In this document: piece after piece, positions 5,766-9,917 of the stretch
Layout: every line of letters starts with the position of its first letter
Position numbering within the stretch: position 1 is the first letter of the stretch
From: an uncultured Kineosporia sp.
GTDB lineage: Bacteria; Actinomycetota; Actinomycetes; Actinomycetales; Kineosporiaceae
Assembly: GCA_937859855.1 (NCBI GenBank)
Contig: CALMAR010000372.1
Location: 1-9,917 of the forward strand
Length of the DNA: 9,917 nt
Direction of reading: 5' to 3'
The notes under the pieces: model-generated
Seen by the model: the letters and a program-made list of their open reading frames with translations, nothing else
Told to the model about the DNA's origin: nothing
Databases searched by the model: none
Position numbers and translations under genes: made by a program

Positions 5766-6700
5766 AGGTTGTCCAGTGCTCCGGTACGCCGGGCCAGGCC
5801 GAGATAGATCAGCACGACGATCACCGGGACGAAGGCGGCCGCCGCCGCGAAAGGCAGATTGCCGGCCACCCCGATGTTGTCGTAGATCACGTTGGCGAAC
5901 AGCTGGGACCGGCCACCCACGATCTTGACCGTGATGTAGTCACCCAGGCTGAGCGAGAAGGTGAAGATCGAGCCGGCCACGACCGCTGGGAACAGCAGGG
6001 GCAGCATCACCGACCGGACCGTGCGCCAGCCGGTCGCGCCGAGGTCGCTGGATGCCTCGAGCAGGGACGGCGAAATGCGTTCCAGGCCAGCGTAGATCGG
6101 CAGGATCATGTACGGCAGCCAGAGGTAGGCCAAGGTCAGCGTGGTGGCGACCAGCCCAAAACCGGGCCCGTGCAGGCCAAGTGGGCCCAGCGCCCAGTTC
6201 ACCACGCCGTCCGACGACAGCATGGTCCGCCAGGCGTAGGCCTTGACCAGATAGCTGGCCCACAACGGGGTGAGCACCGCGGCGACCAGCAGCCCACGCA
6301 TCGCCCGGCTGGCCACGTGGGCCATGTACAGAGCCATCGGCACGGCGAGCACCCCATCGATAAGGGTCACGGCGATGGCCACCCCGAGCGTGCGCAGCGC
6401 GATGGTCCGGTAGACCGAGTCCTCGATCAGGGTCCGCAGGTTGTCCAGGGTGGGAACCCGGATCAGATTGCCGCTGAACGAGTCGACGCTCCAGAACGCC
6501 GCCGCGAACATCACCAGCAGAGAACCCAGATAGGCGATCACCAGCCAGGCCATCGGTGGGGTGAGCAATCCCGCCAGCCGGACCCCGGGAAGCCGGTAGA
6601 GCCGGCTGGCGAGTCGGGTGCGAGGTGAAAGCTCCCGGATTGCCACCGGCTCCGGGCGATCGCTGGGATCGGCTGGAGCGGCCTGCTCGGTCGCGGTCAC
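5762..6700 (-). CDS. ydcU: Polyamine-class ABC transporter permease, YdcU/PotB-like
   Basis: First membrane subunit of the YdcSTUV-like importer, 312 aa, the usual length (E. coli YdcU is about 313 aa). A hydrophilic N-terminus of about 43 residues precedes the first helix (LAGLLTPPMAWLVIAYLGSL, 42-61). Further helices run to about residue 303. The EAA loop that contacts the ATPase is at about 213-236 (LLEASSDLGATGWRTVRSVM), followed by the PotB-type segment FSLSLGDYITVKIVGG. The start is GTG at 6700, three bases after the binding-protein stop, with a weak GGG-type ribosome binding site inside the end of that gene. The stop overlaps the next permease start. The protein pairs with the YdcV-like subunit to form the channel. 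Confidence 0.92.
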   Translation of the reverse strand: MTATEQAAPADPSDRPEPVAIRELSPRTRLASRLYRLPGVRLAGLLTPPMAWLVIAYLGSLLVMFAAAFWSVDSFSGNLIRVPTLDNLRTLIEDSVYRTIALRTLGVAIAVTLIDGVLAVPMALYMAHVASRAMRGLLVAAVLTPLWASYLVKAYAWRTMLSSDGVVNWALGPLGLHGPGFGLVATTLTLAYLWLPYMILPIYAGLERISPSLLEASSDLGATGWRTVRSVMLPLLFPAVVAGSIFTFSLSLGDYITVKIVGGRSQLFANVIYDNIGVAGNLPFAAAAAFVPVIVVLIYLGLARRTGALDNL

Positions 6701-6703
6701 GGA

Positions 6704-7918
6704 TCAGCCCTTGATCTGGGTCCAGGCCTGGGTCCAGGCGGCGTAGTCCTTGCACGTGGTCCCCCGATCGTCACCGCAGTTCCTGGTCGGCGTGGCCCAG
6801 TAACTGATCTTCGCGGCGTAGGCCGAGTCGGTGGCGTGGAAGGTGTCGCAGTGCTTGGCCGCCGTGTCGTCCACCTTGCAGGCCAGGGTCTGGGACGGTG
6901 CCTCGCCGAAGAACTGGGCCACCTGATTGTTGACCGCCGGTGAGGTGATCCAGTTCATCCAGGCGTACATGCAGTTGGGGTGTTTGGCCTTGGCCGAGAC
7001 CATCCAGGTGTCCGACCAGCCGGTCGAGCCCTCGTCCGGCAGCGTGGCGCTGACCTTGACCTTGCCCTCGTCCAGGATCGTGTTGGCGATCACCTGCCAG
7101 CTGGTTCCGAGCACCGAGTCCCCACTCTCGAACGCCGAGACCTCCTTGGTGTAGTCCGACCAGTACTCCCCGACCAGGTTCTTCTGCTGCTTCAAGAGAT
7201 CTGTGGCGGCGGTGAATTGGGCGTCATTCAGTTCGTACGGGTTGGTGATCTTCAATTCTGGCTTGGTGGACTTGAGATACAGAGCCGCATCGGCGATGTA
7301 GATCGGGGAGTCGTAGGCGGTGATCTTTCCCTTGTAGGGCGAGTTCGGGTCGAAGACGGCGCCCCAGGAGGTCGGAGCCGGCTTCACGATGTCACTGCGG
7401 GACATCAGCAGGTTCGCGCCCCAGCCATGCGGGATGCCGTAGGGGACGCCGTTCACCGAGTTGTACGGCGTCTTCTTCAGGAAGTCAGAGATGGTCGCGT
7501 AGTTCGGCACCAGATCGGTGTTCACCGGAGCGGCGTCCCCGCCGTACACCAATCGGAGGCTGGCATCTCCAGATGCCGAAACCCCGTCGTACTGACCCGA
7601 TTTCATCAGTGTGACCATCTCGTCCGAGGTGTTGCCGATCTTGACGTTGACGTTGCAGCCGGTCTTCTTCTCGAACGGGGTGACCCAGTCGTCGCCCGAA
7701 CTGCCGGTGCCGTCCTCGGCGTAGCCGGCCCAAGCGATCAGGTTGAGCTCACCCTCATTGGCTCCCAGCTGCTTGGGCGCGCTCAGCTTGGGCAGGCTGG
7801 GCACGGATGTGGTCCCACCCTTGCCGTTGCCGCCGTCGTCACCGCCACCACAACCAGACAGAGCCAGCGTGAGCACCAGGAACGCCCCGGCCGCCGTCCA
7901 GCTCCTGTGTAGCCGCAT
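6704..7918 (-). CDS. ydcS: Polyamine ABC transporter substrate-binding lipoprotein, YdcS-like
   Basis: Extracytoplasmic solute receptor, 404 aa. Lipoprotein signal: MRLHRS, a hydrophobic core, lipobox LSGC with lipidated C23, then a Gly/Asp-rich linker to about residue 55. The mature domain follows the E. coli YdcS pattern as I remember it: LNLIAWAGYAEDG (58-70), the FEKKTGCNVNVK segment (82-93), TSDEMVTLMKSGQYD (97-111), SASGDASLRL (114-122), ITAYDSPIYIADAALYLKST (199-218), GSTGWSDTWM and AKHPNCMYAWMNW. Cysteines at 88, 316, 347 and 357 occupy equivalent places; C381 and C389 (CGDDRGTTC) seem additional and may form an extra disulfide. E. coli YdcS is linked to putrescine uptake, so a polyamine ligand is likely but not proven. 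The start at 7918 follows GGAGG (7928-7924) by five bases; a TTG at 7930 lies upstream of that site. It follows the ATPase by 17 nt. Confidence 0.92.
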   Translation of the reverse strand: MRLHRSWTAAGAFLVLTLALSGCGGGDDGGNGKGGTTSVPSLPKLSAPKQLGANEGELNLIAWAGYAEDGTGSSGDDWVTPFEKKTGCNVNVKIGNTSDEMVTLMKSGQYDGVSASGDASLRLVYGGDAAPVNTDLVPNYATISDFLKKTPYNSVNGVPYGIPHGWGANLLMSRSDIVKPAPTSWGAVFDPNSPYKGKITAYDSPIYIADAALYLKSTKPELKITNPYELNDAQFTAATDLLKQQKNLVGEYWSDYTKEVSAFESGDSVLGTSWQVIANTILDEGKVKVSATLPDEGSTGWSDTWMVSAKAKHPNCMYAWMNWITSPAVNNQVAQFFGEAPSQTLACKVDDTAAKHCDTFHATDSAYAAKISYWATPTRNCGDDRGTTCKDYAAWTQAWTQIKG

Positions 7919-7935
7919 CGCATCCTCCAAGGCGT

Positions 7936-9036
7936 TTAATGATCGGAACTTGATGTCTCGGCGGGCTGGCCATCATCGGTGCTGGGCCCGTCGGGCAGGC
8001 GAACTGCGTACCGCCGGGCCCAGGCGATCCGAACCTGTTGTCCGGTCAGCCCTTTCGCGCCCGCCTGGAAATTCTCGTTGCGCTGCAGCAGGGTCAACTG
8101 GGGCCCGGAAGAGAGCTCGACCACGATCTGGCTGGTCGCCCCGCCGTACGACACCTGCTTGACCACGCCGTGGGCGACGACCTCGTCGGTGGCCGCTGGA
8201 TGGCCGGCGTCCACGATCGTGATCTTCTCCGGCCGGACGCTGAAAACGCCCAGCTGACCAATCAGTTCCCGGGACACCTGCGGCGGCAGCAGATTCGAGG
8301 TACCGACGAAACCGGCCACGAACTCGGTGGCCGGTCGTTCATAGATCTCGGCCGGCGTGCCGATCTGATCGATCCGCCCGTCGTGGAACACCGCGATCCG
8401 ATCGGCCATCGTCAGGGCCTCGTGCTGATCGTGGGTGACGAAGACGAAGGTGATCCCGACGTTGCGCTGCAGGCTGGACAGTTCAGCCTGCATCTGTTCG
8501 CGCAGTTTCAGGTCCAGCGCCCCCAGCGGCTCGTCCAGCAGCAACACCTTCGGCTGGTTGATCAGAGCACGGGCCAGAGCGACCCGCTGGCGCTGGCCGC
8601 CGGACAGCTCACTGGGACGCCGCTGCTCGAAGCCGCTGAGCTGGACGGTGGCCAGCGCCTCGGTCACCCGGTCCGCGCGCTCGGCCTTGGGCACGTTCCT
8701 GATCCGCAGGCCGTAGCCGACGTTGTCCGCGACCGACAGATGCGGGAACAGCGCGTAGTCCTGGAAGACGGTGTTGACGTCACGGCGAAACGGCGGCAAC
8801 CGGGTGACGTCGGTGCCACCGAGCCGGATCTGGCCCGAGGTAGGTCGCTCGAATCCGGCGATCAGCCGCAACATCGTGGTCTTGCCCGATCCGGATGGGC
8901 CGAGCATGGCGAAGAACTCGCCGTCAGCGATCTGCAGGTCGATGCCGTCCACGGCGTGCACGGCCTGCGCCCCCGACCCGAAGGTCTTGCGCAGGCCGGT
9001 CACCGCGATGGCCGGCTCCGGCAGCGACACGGTCAC
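7936..9036 (-). CDS. ydcT: Polyamine-class ABC transporter ATP-binding protein, YdcT/PotA-like
   Basis: Cytoplasmic ATPase of the YdcSTUV-like importer, 366 aa. One nucleotide-binding domain with Walker [10 protein letters not shown] at 46-54, Q-loop Q92 in [11 protein letters not shown], signature LSGGQ at 144-148, Walker B VLLLDEP with catalytic E169, and switch histidine H202. After residue 240 the PotA-type linker ([13 protein letters not shown]) leads to a C-terminal TOBE domain (about 262-350; [10 protein letters not shown], then [18 protein letters not shown]), a usual place for regulation in this class. The final 20 residues are acidic and Ser-rich. GTG at 9036 is used as the start; GTG at 9030, two codons later, has a better-placed GAGG (9039-9036, five bases) and may be the true start. 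It is first in the operon, unlike the S-T-U-V order in E. coli. Annotation as PotA (spermidine/putrescine) would also be acceptable. Confidence 0.93.
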   Translation of the reverse strand: MTVSLPEPAIAVTGLRKTFGSGAQAVHAVDGIDLQIADGEFFAMLGPSGSGKTTMLRLIAGFERPTSGQIRLGGTDVTRLPPFRRDVNTVFQDYALFPHLSVADNVGYGLRIRNVPKAERADRVTEALATVQLSGFEQRRPSELSGGQRQRVALARALINQPKVLLLDEPLGALDLKLREQMQAELSSLQRNVGITFVFVTHDQHEALTMADRIAVFHDGRIDQIGTPAEIYERPATEFVAGFVGTSNLLPPQVSRELIGQLGVFSVRPEKITIVDAGHPAATDEVVAHGVVKQVSYGGATSQIVVELSSGPQLTLLQRNENFQAGAKGLTGQQVRIAWARRYAVRLPDGPSTDDGQPAETSSSDH

Positions 9037-9086
9037 CTCACCAGGTCAGGGCGAACACACACGAACCATCCACCCCGTGGACGCGC

Positions 9087-9115
9087 ATCCTAACCCGCGC
9101 CACCCTCAGCCTTCT
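9087..9115 (-). promoter_or_regulatory. Weak candidate promoter for the polyamine operon
   Basis: The 69-bp gap before the ATPase gene holds TAGGAT (9092-9087) on the minus strand, 4 of 6 matches to a -10 element. At 17 bases upstream the sequence is AGAAGG, a poor -35 that lies inside the end of the upstream gene. Read-through from the DUF1206 gene is an equally good explanation. No operator-like palindrome was seen. Confidence 0.2.
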
Positions 9116-9917
9116 CGTCGTGAACGGCAGGTCACCACCTGGAACGCTCCGTAGGCGGCCAGACCGGCGGCGACCAGCAGCAGCAGGAACTCGCCGTAGG
9201 GCTGGCCAGCCAGCGTCTTCAGCGCTGCGTCCAGACCGGCGGCCCTGTCCGGCTGGTGCTTCACTCCGGCCACGATGATCAACACTCCGAGGATGCCGAA
9301 CGCGGCCCCGCGCGCGGTGAACCCGACCTGGCCCAGCAGGGTCACAGTGCGGCCCTCACCCCCTTCCACTTTCTCCAGGAACTTCTTGGTCACCCCCTCA
9401 TAGATCAGATATCCGGAGAAACCCGTCACCGCCAGGCCCACGATGACGACCAGGACCTGACCAGCCGGTGCTCCCAGCAGCTTCGCGGTCCAGTCAGCCT
9501 GCTTCTGGCTGGAACTGCCGCCACTGCCGCCACCGAGCGCGAACCTCGTCGCCTGGATGCCCAGGGCCAGGCCGATCACCGCTTTGCCCCCGGCGGCGGC
9601 CCGCTTGAAGAGCCTCTCCTTGTCGTCGTGGAAGCCCTCGAATCCGGCCACCGCTTCCACGGCCTGCCAAATTGTGTAGGCGGCCAGCCCGAGCGCCATC
9701 ACGCCGAGCAGCACCCGGCCCAGCGGCGACTTCGAAATCTCCTGCATAGCACCGGAATTGTCGGCCGACTCAGATGATCCGCCGAAACAGATCCGCAGGC
9801 AGATCCAGGCCAGCAGCAGGTAGACGACGCCGATCGCGGCGACCCCGGTCTGACCGACCGCCTTGACCAGCGGGGGGCCGGCACCCCCGCGCGCCGCCCC
9901 CCCCCCCCGCGACGCGC
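9106..9917 (-). CDS. DUF1206 membrane protein, 5' end cut by the window
   Basis: A membrane protein of unknown function with three repeats, each of two hydrophobic helices, as in the actinobacterial DUF1206 family (usually about 270 aa). The in-frame ATG at 9747 is not the true start: the frame is open on the minus strand to the window edge, and the codons upstream of it encode VGQTGVAAIGVVYLLLAWI, the first helix of repeat 1. Repeat 1 continues with MQEISKSPLGRVLLGVMALG; repeat 2 has KAVIGLALGIQATRFALGGG and LLGAPAGQVLVVIVGLAVTG; repeat 3 has GQVGFTARGAAFGILGVLI and ALKTLAGQPYGEFLLLLVAA. The tail CRSRREG is basic and probably cytoplasmic. The last 45 or so bases are G/C-rich and may be wrong, so the extreme N-terminus is unreliable. 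It lies 69 bp upstream of the polyamine operon on the same strand; a functional link is not shown. Confidence 0.82.
   Translation of the reverse strand, partial: ASRGGGAARGGAGPPLVKAVGQTGVAAIGVVYLLLAWICLRICFGGSSESADNSGAMQEISKSPLGRVLLGVMALGLAAYTIWQAVEAVAGFEGFHDDKERLFKRAAAGGKAVIGLALGIQATRFALGGGSGGSSSQKQADWTAKLLGAPAGQVLVVIVGLAVTGFSGYLIYEGVTKKFLEKVEGGEGRTVTLLGQVGFTARGAAFGILGVLIIVAGVKHQPDRAAGLDAALKTLAGQPYGEFLLLLVAAGLAAYGAFQVVTCRSRREG
9871..9917. repeat. G/C low-complexity right end, probably low-quality sequence
   Basis: The last 47 bases contain only G, C and a few A, with runs of 6 G, 5 C and 12 C. The tract resembles the one at 236-338. Coding potential of the DUF1206 frame fades here into Gly/Ala/Arg codons. 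It is most likely degraded sequence at a contig end. Confidence 0.6.

Noticed and set aside
6980..7912. 310-codon plus-strand frame antisense to the binding-protein gene
   Set aside because: Shadow of high-GC codon bias; composition rich in Arg, Gly, Val and Asp, no domain, and the opposite strand is a clear YdcS-like protein.
8038..9093. 351-codon plus-strand frame antisense to the ATPase gene
   Set aside because: Low-information His/Gln/Leu/Arg-rich translation; the minus strand carries all ATPase motifs.
1..9917. CRISPR array, tRNA, rRNA, insertion sequence, attachment site or phage genes
   Set aside because: No regularly spaced repeats, no cloverleaf or rRNA sequence recognised, and no transposase or integrase motifs in any frame I examined.

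Overview
The window is high-GC DNA with actinobacterial features: GTG starts, GGAGG ribosome binding sites, short intergenic gaps and actinobacterial lipoprotein signal peptides. It looks like a contig from an Actinomycetota member. I cannot name the genus. Both extremities are of doubtful quality: G/C homopolymers fill about 236-338, and the last ~45 bases are similar. Gene neighbourhood across 236-338 should therefore not be trusted.

Layout. (a) 1-162, minus: start of a small gene that leaves the window on the left; it resembles the actinobacterial 'sterol carrier family' proteins. (b) 357-3508, minus: a three-gene sugar importer in the order binding lipoprotein, permease, single-domain ATPase, the FrcB-FrcC-FrcA type of the ribose/fructose (CUT2) class. 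(c) 3509-3779: a control region. (d) 3780-4910, plus: a divergent LacI-family regulator. (e) 4965-9036, minus: a complete polyamine-class ABC importer, ATPase, binding lipoprotein and two permeases. The binding protein closely resembles E. coli YdcS, so the set is YdcT-S-U-V-like. (f) 9106 to the right end, minus: a DUF1206 six-helix membrane protein whose 5' end is cut off by the window edge.

How it works together. The sugar cassette reads as one operon: FrcB-like protein captures sugar, the FrcC-like permease carries it, and the FrcA-like ATPase drives uptake. The LacI-type regulator is transcribed divergently. The shared intergenic region holds two almost identical operator palindromes (core GACAACNTTGTCA), each placed near the inferred start of one of two divergent promoters, which suggests control of both the importer and the regulator itself. 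Between the binding-protein and permease genes lies a strong 18-bp-stem hairpin, and next to it an inverted repeat that could mask the permease ribosome binding site. Together they could make binding protein in excess over the membrane parts. The second importer is tightly coupled (gaps of 17 and 3 nt, then a 4-nt overlap) and has no local regulator or catabolic gene in view.

No clearly new system is visible. The most interesting points are the regulatory architecture of the sugar operon, the repeat-bearing N-terminal extension of the regulator, and two edge genes that are easy to miss because each runs off the window.
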